A stretch of 64,000 nt of DNA from Paraburkholderia sp. IMGN_8 (GCF_038050405.1 NZ_CP150901.1:3596001-3660000), one strand, 5' to 3'; shown: positions 27,024 to 36,654, counted from the first letter of the stretch. Numbers and translations are program-made. The notes: generated from the sequence alone by a model not told the origin.

Positions 27024-27051
27024 AACTGGTTTATGTTGTAGAACCAGTTTG
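27024..27051. promoter_or_regulatory. Inverted repeat, probable MocR-type operator
   Basis: AAACTGGTT (27024-27032) and AACCAGTTT (27043-27051) form a perfect 9-bp inverted repeat with a 10-base spacer. It lies in the 163-base gap between the divergent PaiB-like and MocR-family genes, 26 bases before the MocR start. A further half-like TTGGACCAG follows at 27063-27072. Confidence 0.6.
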
Positions 27052-27077
27052 GATCATTTTCTTTGGACCAGAAAGCC

Positions 27078-28607
27078 ATGGCTCGAAAACCGAAAACGGT
27101 GGAGGTTCCGTCGATCGGCATGCTGGATCGAGCGGCAGGTCATTTGGGGCGTCAGCTCGCGCAGGCGCTGCGCGATGCCGTCCGCCGTGGCGACCTCAAA
27201 CCCGGCGAGGTGCTTCCATCCACGCGCACGCTAGCTGCGTCGTTGCATGTTGCTCGTGGAACCGTCATCGAGGCATTCGAGCAACTGATCGCCGAGGGTT
27301 TTCTACAATCGCATCCTGGCGCTGACACACGCGTGGCGCAGTCGCTGACGCCTCCCGCCGATGCCCGCGGGCGTTCCTCATCCGTTGAAACAGCCCCTCT
27401 TCCAGAACGCGCCCGCTTGTTTGCACAGGTTGCACGTCAGTTTGCCGCAGTACCGCAGGCGCCCTTCGCTGTTTCGGTGCCGGTGGGACCTGCCGCTCCG
27501 GACGATGTCTGGCGCCGGCTCGGCAACCGGCTGCGCGCCCGCGGACCCGGCGCGCCGGCGGGGTATGGCGACCCACAAGGGGCGCGGGCGCTGCGCGAAG
27601 CAGTGGCCGATTACGTCAGGAAATCGCGCTCAGTCCGCTGCGAGGCTGAGCAGGTGATCATCACAAGCGGCACACAGCAGGGCCTTTACCTTTCATGCCA
27701 GGTGCTGCTCGATGCCGACGCATCGGCATGGGTGGAGGACCCGGCGTACAGAGGCATTACTGCAATTCTCGAAAGCACCGGTCGCCCGGAGCGCATGATC
27801 CGGGTGCCTGTCGACGCCGAGGGCCTCAACGTCGATGCGGGTATGAAGCTGGGCCCGCATGCACGGGCCGCATTCGTCACATCGTCGCACCAGTATCCGC
27901 TGGGAATGCCATTGAGCATGGCAAGGCGTAACGCGCTGTTGGCGTGGGCCCGCTCAAACAACGCCTGGGTGGTCGAGGACGACTACGACAGCGAGCTGCG
28001 TTATGCGGGACATCCGTTTCCTTCGCTCCAGGGGCTCGACCCTGACCGGGTGGTCTATCTCGGCACCTTTAGCAAAATCCTGTTTCCGTCATTGCGGCTC
28101 GGCTATGCCGTTGTTCCGGAAAACCTCGTGGAGGCATTCTGCGGCGCGCGCGTGCTCATGGATCGCAATCCTCCAAACGCGGATCAGCACGTGCTAGCGG
28201 CCTTCATCGAGGAAGGTCACCTGGACCGCCATATCAGGCGTATTCGTGGCGTCTATGCGGACCGCCGCGCACGCATCATCGAGACGCTCGAGCGACTGTT
28301 GCCGAAAGAGGTCGCCTGGTTGCAGCCGAGTGACCAGGGAATGCACCTCGTGCTCTGGCTTGGAGGAGGCGTCGACGACAGGTCGGTGGCGTCGCTAGCG
28401 GCCGAAAGCGGGGTTGCCGTACGAGCGGTGTCCCCAATGTATTCCGCTGGAAAAGGTCCAATGGGTTTGATACTAGGCCTCGGAGGTTTCAGCGACGACG
28501 AAATTGAAACTGCCACCCATCGGCTCGCCACGAGTATTGCGGCTGTGGCAAAAGCGGCTCGCTGCGATGGTGCGAATCCGCCGGGAAAAAGGGCGGGTGC
28601 GCGGTAA
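27078..28607 (+). CDS. MocR-family regulator (GntR helix-turn-helix fused to aminotransferase-like domain)
   Basis: A 509-residue MocR/GabR-type regulator. The GntR-type winged helix covers residues about 18-80 (LPSTRTLAASLHVARGTVIE). The fold-type I PLP domain follows with GYGDPQGARALREA, DDYDSELRYAG near 301-311 and the PLP lysine K333 in GTFSKILFPSLRLGY. The ATG at 27078 is chosen; a TTG at 27065-area frame start upstream has no support. Such regulators sense PLP or amino-amines. Its divergent partner is the PaiB-like gene. Confidence 0.9.
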   Translation: MARKPKTVEVPSIGMLDRAAGHLGRQLAQALRDAVRRGDLKPGEVLPSTRTLAASLHVARGTVIEAFEQLIAEGFLQSHPGADTRVAQSLTPPADARGRSSSVETAPLPERARLFAQVARQFAAVPQAPFAVSVPVGPAAPDDVWRRLGNRLRARGPGAPAGYGDPQGARALREAVADYVRKSRSVRCEAEQVIITSGTQQGLYLSCQVLLDADASAWVEDPAYRGITAILESTGRPERMIRVPVDAEGLNVDAGMKLGPHARAAFVTSSHQYPLGMPLSMARRNALLAWARSNNAWVVEDDYDSELRYAGHPFPSLQGLDPDRVVYLGTFSKILFPSLRLGYAVVPENLVEAFCGARVLMDRNPPNADQHVLAAFIEEGHLDRHIRRIRGVYADRRARIIETLERLLPKEVAWLQPSDQGMHLVLWLGGGVDDRSVASLAAESGVAVRAVSPMYSAGKGPMGLILGLGGFSDDEIETATHRLATSIAAVAKAARCDGANPPGKRAGAR

Positions 28608-28664
28608 TTGGGTCCTGACGACAGCTCTAACGCGATGCCCCGGATTGGCCCACAAAGAAACATA

Positions 28665-28782
28665 TGTTGTCACGTCATGGTTTTCATCAACAAAAATACC
28701 TGTTGCCAAATATTTTGTTGTCGTAATATCCGCCTTGACAACACATGTTGCCGATTTGACGGATCACACATCGCATGTTGTG
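28665..28782. promoter_or_regulatory. Cluster of TGTTGYC boxes upstream of the glutamine-type ABC operon
   Basis: TGTTGTC or TGTTGCC occurs at 28665, 28701, 28716 and 28746. The reverse complement GACAACA lies at 28737-28743 and a variant TGTTGTG at 28776. The last three copies are about 30 bp apart. This A/T-richer patch lies just before the binding-protein gene and looks like a regulator-binding array; the protein that binds is unknown. Confidence 0.45.
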
Positions 28783-28853
28783 AAACCGCCCGGTATCCGT
28801 CAGCCATCCCTTGACACTATCAGGGGCATTGCCAATCACTGCGGAGAGAAATT

Positions 28854-29606
28854 ATGGGACGTCGCTCCTTCCTCTTGTCTATGGTTGCTGTCGCCATGCT
28901 CGGCACAACCCTCGCTCACGCCGACGACAAGGAACTCATCGTCGGAACCGACACCTCGTTCATGCCCTTCGAATTCAAGCAGGGTGACAAGTACGTCGGC
29001 TTTGATCTCGACCTGTGGGCGGAAATCGCGAAAGACCAAGGCTGGAAATACAAGATTCAGCCGATGGACTTTAGCGGCCTGATTCCGGCCCTGCAGACAC
29101 AGAACATCGACGTCGCGCTTTCGGGCATGACCATCAAGGAAGAGCGCAAGAAGGCTATCGACTTTTCCGCCCCGTATTACGACAGCGGGCTCGCTGCGAT
29201 GGTGCAAACCGATAACACCAGCATCAAGTCCATCGACGACCTGAACGGTAAAGTCATCGCGGCCAAAACCGGCACGGCCACCATCGATTGGATCAAGGCG
29301 CACCTGAAGCCCAAGGAAATCCGCCAGTTCCCGAACATCGACCAGGCCTATCTTGCTCTGGAGGCGGGCCGGGTGGACGCCGCCATGCACGACACGCCGA
29401 ACGTGCTCTATTTCATCAGTACCGCCGGCAAAGGTCAGGTCAAGGTCGCCGGCACGCCAGTCAGCGGTGACAAATACGGCATCGGTTTCCCGAAGGGAAG
29501 CCCGCTGGTAGCGAAGGTCAACGAGGAGCTGGTCAAGATAAAGGCCGATGGCCGCTACGCGACGCTGTACAAGAAGTGGTTCGGTTCCGAACCGCCCAAG
29601 TCGTAA
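28854..29606 (+). CDS. glnH: Glutamine-type ABC transporter substrate-binding protein
   Basis: A 250-residue periplasmic receptor of the polar amino-acid family. The signal peptide is MGRRSFLLSMVAVAMLGTTL then AHADD. The mature part has LIVGTDTSFMPFEFKQGDKY, VGFDLDLWAEIAKDQGWKY, the ligand-contact segment ALSGMTIKEERKKAIDFS and the C-terminal ATLYKKWFG, all very close to GlnH. Start preceded by GGAGAGAAATT. It is the first gene of a three-gene operon with permease and ATPase. Confidence 0.88.
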   Translation: MGRRSFLLSMVAVAMLGTTLAHADDKELIVGTDTSFMPFEFKQGDKYVGFDLDLWAEIAKDQGWKYKIQPMDFSGLIPALQTQNIDVALSGMTIKEERKKAIDFSAPYYDSGLAAMVQTDNTSIKSIDDLNGKVIAAKTGTATIDWIKAHLKPKEIRQFPNIDQAYLALEAGRVDAAMHDTPNVLYFISTAGKGQVKVAGTPVSGDKYGIGFPKGSPLVAKVNEELVKIKADGRYATLYKKWFGSEPPKS

Positions 29607-29670
29607 TCGTCACGAGCAGGAAGCGCAGCGAGTTCCGCTGCGCTAGCGACGAATCAACCAGGAGCGGTTT

Positions 29671-30327
29671 GTGGAATTCGATTGGTCAGTTATCCGGACT
29701 GCACTTCCAGACTTGATGGCCGGCGTGAAATTAACGGTGTTCATTGCATTTGTGGGACTTGTCGGAGGGTTCGTCGTCGGCGTCATAGCCGGCATGTGCC
29801 GCGCGTACGGCCCCCTCGCGCTGAACGTCCTTGCGCAGGTCTACATTGAACTCATTCGTGGCACGCCGATTGTCGTTCAGGTGATGTTTCTTTACTTCGC
29901 CCTGCCACTGCTTGCACACCTCAGAATCGACGGGCTCACTGCCGCCATCATCGCCATCACGGTGAACTCGGGCGCCTACCTCGCAGAGGTCGTACGGGGT
30001 GCATTGCTGTCCATTCCCAAGGGCTTAATGGAAGCCGGTCTTGCAATGGGATTGTCGATGCCGCGCGTACTGTTGAAAATCGTCGGGCCGCTGGCCTTCC
30101 GCCGACTGATCCCGCCATTGGGCAATCAGTGCATCGTAAGCCTGAAGGATACGTCGCTGTTCATCGTCATCGGCGTAGGAGAACTGACACGCAAGGGCCA
30201 GGAAATCATCGCCGGGAATTTCCGTGCGGTTGAAATCTGGTCTGTCGTCGCGGTGATTTACCTGGTCCTCACCGGTGTGATGACGCTGTCGCTGCGTCTG
30301 GTTGAAAAAAGGATGCGCATACTATGA
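29671..30327 (+). CDS. glnP: Glutamine-type ABC transporter permease
   Basis: A 218-residue inner-membrane permease of the His/Glu/Gln/Arg/opine family with about five membrane segments. [20 protein letters not shown] near residues 57-76 and [21 protein letters not shown] in the coupling (EAA) loop are typical, and the end is [11 protein letters not shown] start at 29671 behind ACCAGGAGCGGTTT. The stop overlaps the ATPase gene by ATGA. Confidence 0.88.
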   Translation: MEFDWSVIRTALPDLMAGVKLTVFIAFVGLVGGFVVGVIAGMCRAYGPLALNVLAQVYIELIRGTPIVVQVMFLYFALPLLAHLRIDGLTAAIIAITVNSGAYLAEVVRGALLSIPKGLMEAGLAMGLSMPRVLLKIVGPLAFRRLIPPLGNQCIVSLKDTSLFIVIGVGELTRKGQEIIAGNFRAVEIWSVVAVIYLVLTGVMTLSLRLVEKRMRIL

Positions 30328-31052
30328 GCATGGTCGAATTCCAAAGCGTCTCGAAGAGCTTCGGCCACGTGCCCGTACTCAAAGACATCAATCTTCGTAT
30401 CGAGAACGGAGAGGTTGTAGTGATCGTCGGTCCCTCGGGTTCGGGCAAGTCAACGATGCTTCGATGCATCAACGCGCTCGAAAAGATTAGCGGCGGCGAA
30501 TTGCTGGTCGATGGGTTGAGCGTCAAAGGAAGTGCATCGGACATACGCACCATCCGCCTCGAAGCCGGCATGGTCTTCCAGCAGTTCAACCTGTTTCCAC
30601 AGATGACTGCGCTCGAGAACGTCATGTTCGGCCCCATTCAGGTACGCGGCGCGTCGCGCACCGAAGCTCGTGACCAGGCCATGGCGCTACTTGACAAGGT
30701 CGGTCTCGAAGCGCGGGCAAATCACTATCCGTCGGAGCTGTCTGGCGGACAGCAGCAGCGCGTTGCCATTGCCCGAGCACTGGCTATCAAGCCGAAGCTG
30801 ATGCTGTTCGATGAGCCGACATCCGCGCTCGACCCCGAGCTTCGTCACGAAGTTCTCAAGGTCATGCAGGACCTCGCAATGGAAGGCATGACGATGATCG
30901 TCGTGACGCATGAGATCGGATTCGCGAAACGGGTTGGCACGCGGCTGCTGTTCATGGATCAGGGCGGTATTGCGGAGGATGGCGAGCCGGGGGTACTGAT
31001 TGATAACCCGCCTACGCAACGGTTGAAGGACTTTTTGAGGCATGTGTCCTAG
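30324..31052 (+). CDS. glnQ: Glutamine-type ABC transporter ATPase
   Basis: A 242-residue nucleotide-binding subunit. Walker A is [10 protein letters not shown]-loop region [19 protein letters not shown], signature [15 protein letters not shown], Walker [15 protein letters not shown] and switch [11 protein letters not shown]. This is the standard polar-amino-acid pattern. It ends the operon; no terminator hairpin was recognised in the bases after it. Confidence 0.9.
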   Translation: MSMVEFQSVSKSFGHVPVLKDINLRIENGEVVVIVGPSGSGKSTMLRCINALEKISGGELLVDGLSVKGSASDIRTIRLEAGMVFQQFNLFPQMTALENVMFGPIQVRGASRTEARDQAMALLDKVGLEARANHYPSELSGGQQQRVAIARALAIKPKLMLFDEPTSALDPELRHEVLKVMQDLAMEGMTMIVVTHEIGFAKRVGTRLLFMDQGGIAEDGEPGVLIDNPPTQRLKDFLRHVS

Positions 31053-31478
31053 TTGAGGCCGTGCTTTGGATGCGGGCTTTGACCCCTCCTTTATTTTCGC
31101 CTCGGCATATCACGGCAGACATGGCCTCGGTGCAGGGAAGGGGCGGTCGCTCATGGAGGCCTGCATAGCGCAATGCAGCGCGTGGGGTGCGGTCAGCAAT
31201 GAGAGCTTCGGTTCAGGCAATCCGTTGCTCAAGGGAAATCGCTTGACGCCGGTCGTGAATGATGCGGCGAAGAATGGCGACGGCGGATTACTCATCGCAC
31301 TCAGCGTCACTGCTCTGCCTCCCTAGCATCGGCCTCGTGGAGCTTACTTGTGGCTCGTCTCCGGGATTGTCGTGGTCGTATGTGCAGCGGGTATTGTCGG
31401 TGGCGGTTTTGGGGTCCTTTCCTGAAGGAAACGTGAGTTCTCAGAGGGAACGAGAGCAGGCCACATATGGAGGTCTGC
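31053..31478. other. Intergenic region after glnQ
   Basis: About 430 bases between convergent glnQ and the ParB-like gene. A plus-strand open frame (31066-31326) has no recognisable family and no ribosome site. No repeat or mobile element was seen. Confidence 0.45.
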
Positions 31479-32102
31479 TCAACGGCTTTCCATTATCCCG
31501 GACCAGCCCGGCAGGTACCGTGCTTCTGGCGTGTGCGCGACGGCCTTCGCCTGATCGAGCGCCTTCGCGAAGTTCTTGCGGATCTTGCTCTCCGTTATCC
31601 GCGGGCGTAGAAAGTCGGCCCATAGGAATTCGCTGAACGGCGTCGCGTCCTTTGCGAAGCCGCCCACTCGGCGCAGTTCGCCAGCAAGACTTCTATACGG
31701 ATCGTCCGCCAGCCCGGTCACCGTCTTGGGGAGATGTTCGTAGTCGTATCGCGAGCCGTCTGCGCCGAACGGATGGACCCACTGGTTATGTTCCATCATG
31801 CGCCAGAAGATTGCGTCATCCAGCCATGAGAGGTCCTTGAGCATCGCTACCTTCACTACCTTGACACCTTCTTCGAGCAGCGCAAGCCCGAGGTGATGAT
31901 GGTCCACGATGTAGTAGAGATTTTCCGGGCCGAGCACAGCGGGAAACCAGTGCGAAGCAATGGCTTCGCTGCGCGCCTTCTTGCCGAGTGTCTTCCAGTG
32001 CTCGCGTTTCTCGACGACTTCGCGATAACCCACCGTCATCTGTGTGGGACGCAATGCGGTGAGTTTCGCGGGGATCAGGTGATTGTCGGGATGCAGGACC
32101 AT
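31479..32102 (-). CDS. ParB-like nuclease-family protein, possibly 5'-altered
   Basis: A 207-residue protein from the ATG at 32102, preceded by ATGAGGCGAAC. The early part (LIPAKLTALRPTQMTVGYRE), then NLYYIVDHHHLGLALLEEG and LSWLDDAIFWRMMEHNQWVH, match the stand-alone ParB-like family (Pfam ParBc_2) found in proteobacteria. Several relatives are exported, but no signal peptide is seen here. The frame is open upstream to 32267 with arginine-rich, non-family sequence, so the normal N-terminus may have been lost. The role of the family is unknown; it is not part of a parAB partition system. Confidence 0.7.
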   Translation of the reverse strand: MVLHPDNHLIPAKLTALRPTQMTVGYREVVEKREHWKTLGKKARSEAIASHWFPAVLGPENLYYIVDHHHLGLALLEEGVKVVKVAMLKDLSWLDDAIFWRMMEHNQWVHPFGADGSRYDYEHLPKTVTGLADDPYRSLAGELRRVGGFAKDATPFSEFLWADFLRPRITESKIRKNFAKALDQAKAVAHTPEARYLPGWSGIMESR

Positions 32103-32538
32103 GTTCGCCTCATAGAATTGGTTTGCCGCAACGATAGCGCGGATCGATGAGTCAAACCAGTAGGCGTTGCCTCGTCGCCGGCGCCCCCTTACAAGAGTCC
32201 CTTGTCCAGGCAGAGCTGCCGTTCGAACGTCCGTGCGAGGGCACGGCAAACGTCCGTATATGGTCACCAGTTGACATTTTTAATTCGCGCGCGGGAATCC
32301 GAAGCCCAGCAACCCCGCATGCCATTCAAGGTTCGACGTCTCTTCGGGTTGACGACATTAAAGACGCAAAGTTGACATGTTTAATGCGTTCTACGGCCGT
32401 CAACCAGCTTGCCTCTTCAGAATCCCCGTTTTCCGCCGTTACCGTACTGATGACCTGCCTTGATGCGTATTGGTGAAGTTGCCGATTCCGGGAACTCCAG
32501 GGTAGAAGGCGTTGTGGATAAACAGTCTCTTTGACAGC
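32103..32538. other. Intergenic region before the GGDEF-EAL gene, with two promoter-like repeats
   Basis: AGTTGACAT followed by a T-rich TTTAAT stretch occurs twice, with TTGACA at 32271-32276 and at 32372-32377, 101 bp apart. Each could serve as a -35 region, but no matching -10 at standard spacing is obvious. Nothing else is recognised. Confidence 0.4.
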
Positions 32539-35451
32539 ATGGAAAACCCTGGAATCAACAGCGAAAACGAATACTGCGTGCCGGTCAGCGATTTGCATAT
32601 GCCCGTCATCCGTTACGACGCGCATGGCCAACGGCGCTACATGAATCGAGCCGCTGTAACGACGATGAGCGCCGCATCCGAAGGCTCCGGGGTGTTGTTT
32701 ACCGATGCCGAGTTGCTGTCGCCGCAGACGCTGCGGCATTACCTCGATGCCATTCGCGAAGTCGCTACCACCGGCGTCGCGCGCGAGTTGGAACTGGCGT
32801 TCGACGGCATCCGTGCGGCACAACGCGAACACTACTTCGTACAGTTCGTAACCGATCCGGTTCGAGACGGTGATCGCTGCGTGCTCGCGATCTATTTCGA
32901 CATCACCGCGCGCAAGCGTGCGGAGGCAAAACTCCGCGAGCGGGAGTCCTTTCTCGAATCGCTGCTCGATACCATTCCCATTCCCGTTTTCTCGAAGGAC
33001 AGGGAAGGACGGTATCTGCACCTCAACAGGGCCTTTGAAGAGTTTTTGGGCATAACAAAGCAGCAATTCGTCGGCAAGACCGTCTTCGAGACAAGCCCTT
33101 ACGAACTGGCGAAAACATATTTCGCCATGGACGAGGATCTCTTCGCGAACGGGGGCATCCAGCGATACGAATTCACGGCCCGAAACGCGCTGAACGAGAT
33201 GCGCGACGTGGAATTCAGCAAGGCGGTTTTTCACGACGGCCAGGGCCGCAAGGCCGGGTTGATCGGGGCGATTCTGGACATCACCGAACGCAAGCGGGCA
33301 GAAGCAGAGCAGCGCGCACAATACGAAAGGATTCTCCAACTCAACAAGAGTCTCGAAGATAAGGCGCTGGAATTGTCCGAGGCACGCGCACAGCTGATGA
33401 ACGTGCTACATACCATTCCAGATATGGTGTGGCTAAAGAGCACGGCTGGCGTCTTCATGCTGTGCAATCACGGCGTTGAGCGATTTGTCGGTAAGTCGAA
33501 AGCTGAAATTCTCGGGAAATCCGATTACGATTTTTTTGATGCCGGATTGGCCGACTTCTTTCGCGAACGCGAAAAGGCAGCAATCGACGCCATGCGCATT
33601 TGCGTCAATGACGAATGGGTGGTCTCTCCCGCGACCGGCGAACGCACGTTGCTGGAGACGCGCAGGCTGCCAGTATTCGATGCGCATGGTGCGGTGACGG
33701 GCGTGCTCGGTGTGGCGCGAGACATGACTGAGCGGCGCCGTTTCGACGAAACATTGGCCCGGCGGGAGCGGGAATTTAGAACCCTCGTCGAACATTCGCC
33801 CGATACGGTTGCCCGCTACGGACTTGACTTTCGACGCATCTACATCAATCCGACTTTCGCATCGCTCGCCAAGGGGGGCGCAGAGGCACTGATCGGCAAG
33901 ACGCCGACCGAATATCCAGGCGGCCCAAACACGGTCCTCTACGAGGAACAACTCGAGGAAGTATTCGCCACGGCAAGCGATAGGGAATTCGAGTTGAAAT
34001 GGGGGCCGGCTGAGGGCCGGCAGCTATGCCACCTGATCAGGCTGACCCCAGAGCTGGGGCCGAACGGCACCGTGGAAACGGTCCTTGCCGTGGGGCGGGA
34101 CATCACGGAACTCCATGCGTCGAGAGAGAAGATCCATCGCATGGCGTATTTTGATGCACTGACAGCGCTGCCGAACCGCGCCCTGTTCAACGAATACTTG
34201 CGCCAGACAATCTCCACCAGCGCGCACGGTCGCTTGACAGCCGTAATGATGATAGACATGGACCGTTTCAAGGGCGTCAATGACACGATGGGCCATGCGG
34301 CCGGTGATGAGCTGTTGCGTGAAGCGGCGGGGCGCCTGCTCGCCTGCGTGCGCCCAGGCGATACGGTCGCGCGCTTCGGTGGCGACGAGTTCGCCATTCT
34401 GCTGCCCGAGGTCCCCGATCGTTGCACCCTGGAGCAGATCTCCGCGATGATCATCAAGAGGCTCGACGAGCGTTTCTTGCTGGCCGGAAAAGAAGTGTTC
34501 ATTTCGTGCAGCCTCGGCATCGCGCTGTATCCGATCGACAGTATCGATGCCGAAGATCTGCTGAGCTATGCGGATTCGGCGATGTACCTCGCGAAGCGCT
34601 CAGGTCGTCGCGGTTTTCGCTTTTACACGAAAGATCTGACTATCAAAGCCACCGCGCACCTGTTGCTCGAGTCGGAGCTTCGTCGCGCGATCGATCAAGG
34701 CGAGCTTGAACTGCATTACCAGCCCCAGGTGTCGTTTCGCGGTGCAGAAGTGATCGGGTCCGAAGCGTTGTTGAGGTGGAACCGGCCTGGCGTAGGTTAC
34801 ATTTCGCCGAATCAGTTCGTGCCGGTTGCAGAGGAAACGGGCCTTATCGTCGATCTCGGCAGGTGGGTGCTTCGCGAAGCCTGTCGCGCGGCCTCCGAAT
34901 GGAACGCCGGTGGCGGAGCGCGTCACACGGTGGCAATCAATCTGTCGGCCAGGCAGTTTCAGACTCGCGACCTCGCGCTGATGGTAAAGGATATTCTCGA
35001 TGAAACCAATTGCCGCCCCGAATGGTTAGAGTTCGAGATCACCGAAAGCGTGCTGCTGGAGGAAGACGACTCAGTCACGAGCGCGCTGTTGGCGTTCAAG
35101 AACATGGGGCTATCGATCGCGATCGATGATTTCGGCACCGGTTACTCCGCGCTCAGTTATCTGGCTCGCTTTCCAATTGACACACTTAAGATCGACCGTA
35201 CGTTCGTGCAACGGGTCACCACCGACCGGCGTCATGCCGAGCTCGTCAAGGCGATCCTTTCCATCGCACGCTGCCTTGGGCAGCGGGTTGTCGCTGAAGG
35301 CGTCGAGACAATGGAGCAGGCGGCGTTCCTTGATGTCCATGGTTGTCAGGTCGCCCAAGGTTTCCTCTACAGCAAACCGCTGCTGAAGCCTGACATCTCG
35401 TCACTTCCCCGCTATCTCAGTCCGAGTGCTGCGGCACATGGCGAAGCCTAA
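32539..35451 (+). CDS. Multi-PAS sensor protein with GGDEF and EAL domains
   Basis: A 970-residue probable cytoplasmic cyclic-di-GMP enzyme. There are about four PAS-type domains: residues 10-130, 140-260, 285-405 and 410-530, the linkers carrying ITERKRAEAE-type PAS ends. The GGDEF domain has the intact RFGGDEFAILLPE near residue 613. The EAL domain has SEALLRWNRPG near residue 740, INLSARQF, FEITESVLLEE, IDDFGTGYSALSYL and VVAEGVET. Both catalytic cores look intact, so it could make or break c-di-GMP under control of its sensors. Start taken as ATG at 32539; a TTG at 32512 would add nine residues. No membrane segments. Confidence 0.88.
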   Translation: MENPGINSENEYCVPVSDLHMPVIRYDAHGQRRYMNRAAVTTMSAASEGSGVLFTDAELLSPQTLRHYLDAIREVATTGVARELELAFDGIRAAQREHYFVQFVTDPVRDGDRCVLAIYFDITARKRAEAKLRERESFLESLLDTIPIPVFSKDREGRYLHLNRAFEEFLGITKQQFVGKTVFETSPYELAKTYFAMDEDLFANGGIQRYEFTARNALNEMRDVEFSKAVFHDGQGRKAGLIGAILDITERKRAEAEQRAQYERILQLNKSLEDKALELSEARAQLMNVLHTIPDMVWLKSTAGVFMLCNHGVERFVGKSKAEILGKSDYDFFDAGLADFFREREKAAIDAMRICVNDEWVVSPATGERTLLETRRLPVFDAHGAVTGVLGVARDMTERRRFDETLARREREFRTLVEHSPDTVARYGLDFRRIYINPTFASLAKGGAEALIGKTPTEYPGGPNTVLYEEQLEEVFATASDREFELKWGPAEGRQLCHLIRLTPELGPNGTVETVLAVGRDITELHASREKIHRMAYFDALTALPNRALFNEYLRQTISTSAHGRLTAVMMIDMDRFKGVNDTMGHAAGDELLREAAGRLLACVRPGDTVARFGGDEFAILLPEVPDRCTLEQISAMIIKRLDERFLLAGKEVFISCSLGIALYPIDSIDAEDLLSYADSAMYLAKRSGRRGFRFYTKDLTIKATAHLLLESELRRAIDQGELELHYQPQVSFRGAEVIGSEALLRWNRPGVGYISPNQFVPVAEETGLIVDLGRWVLREACRAASEWNAGGGARHTVAINLSARQFQTRDLALMVKDILDETNCRPEWLEFEITESVLLEEDDSVTSALLAFKNMGLSIAIDDFGTGYSALSYLARFPIDTLKIDRTFVQRVTTDRRHAELVKAILSIARCLGQRVVAEGVETMEQAAFLDVHGCQVAQGFLYSKPLLKPDISSLPRYLSPSAAAHGEA

Positions 35452-36654
35452 GTGTAACGACCTGAAATCAAAGCCGGCCGAACCTGCAATCGACACGGTT
35501 TCCGGCCAGCTTTAACTGCCTCGGCGGGGTCTTCACGTATCGCCGACGGCGCTAAGGAAAACTCCCTTCCACGACTTGTTTCATGGAACCGCGCCAGAAA
35601 TAGCAAATCCCGCGCTCGCGCTCCTGACGGTCGACATTTGAACCGGTACTCGCACCCGAAGGACAGCCAGCCGGAACGATCGGGCAGAAACGACCTAAGT
35701 TAGTAAAGGCGTTCTCGGGCAGAAAAACCCACACCCCTGATTTTGAAGGCAATCCGGCATGGTCCGAGAGAGCCTTATGTTCATTGGTGGGCCGGGTCGG
35801 ATTCGAACCGACGATGTCCTTTCGGAGGCGGATTATGAGTCCTAGCGAGACCCATTTAAAATCATATAGTTACATCCTATTTCATTCCGCAAAGCACCAT
35901 AATAAGCATCGCTGAGAGGCGCCAAAATCGAGAGACGCCCCCTGATTTGCGGAACAGTTTTACGAAGCTTCGATGACGTTCTCGTTCCTGCCGACGCGGG
36001 ACACAGGGCAACCAAGACCATTGCACAACAAGGTCCGTCAGCCAACTATCTGGGAACTATCTATCGGGAGCGTTCTATCCCCACGCTTATGCCGGGCGGC
36101 CGTTTGCGCTTGCAAACGAGTGAGATGGAAGTCGGCTTGCTATCGGGCGCGGCAGCAAGCAGGCCGCGTTCTGAGCGGTTTTCAAGCTAGAACAACCTCA
36201 GTGCCTCATTCTTCGCCCACGCTCATATAGCTCCGGTCAAATGGTGAATTGCGCTGGATGCCGCCCTTCGTCGTTCGCGCCATTGTCACATTCATGGCAA
36301 TCGGTAGTTCCCCAGCCGAGTGTGTGCCTACCTAAAATCTGGCTAGCGGCAGCAGACCCACGGCACGGCTGACAGGGCGATCTTTACGTCGCCACTCGCG
36401 GTTTTCATCGCTGCATCTGCGAGATGCATCCGTACGCTTGCCTGTCCGGCTCCGCTATAAAACTCCTATCACTTATCGTCGGACGTTCAAAATCGTTCTG
36501 GGTCGTTCGTCTAACTTTCATTGTCTGATCCTGTTAAACATTCGACACCGAGCTGAGACCCGTTGCGCAACCGTCGCAGCGAACTGATCGTTCCGCCTTG
36601 GCACGCCGGGGCGGTGGTCATCCGTCGAACAAATCGCCTTCCGGGCGCGACAAC
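35452..36654. other. 1.2-kb gene-poor region with a tRNA-like fragment
   Basis: No convincing gene between the GGDEF-EAL gene and the DUF2169 gene. An imperfect hairpin (AAAGCCGGCC at 35469-35478, GGCCAGCTTT near 35504-35513) may end the GGDEF-EAL transcript. Short frames at 35552-35752 (minus) and 35973-36230 (plus) have no recognisable family. The tRNA-like fragment is listed separately. Confidence 0.45.
35785..35842 (-). tRNA. 3' fragment of a tRNA (anticodon loop CTCATAA, CAT)
   Basis: Minus-strand reading gives GGACTCATAATCCG (anticodon stem and loop, anticodon CAT), a TCC-GAAA-GGA mini-arm in the variable region, the T arm GTCGGTTCGAATCCGAC, and an acceptor 3' half ending GGCCCACCA with encoded CCA. 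The 5' side of the anticodon stem no longer pairs beyond GGA, and no D arm or 5' acceptor strand is found upstream. So only the 3' part is present, as left by integrases that recombine within tRNA genes. The isotype is uncertain because of the long variable region. Confidence 0.6.

Noticed and set aside
35552..35752. 66-codon minus-strand frame near the tRNA fragment, considered as an integrase remnant
   Set aside because: No tyrosine-recombinase motif (R..H..R..Y) can be seen; sequence not recognised.
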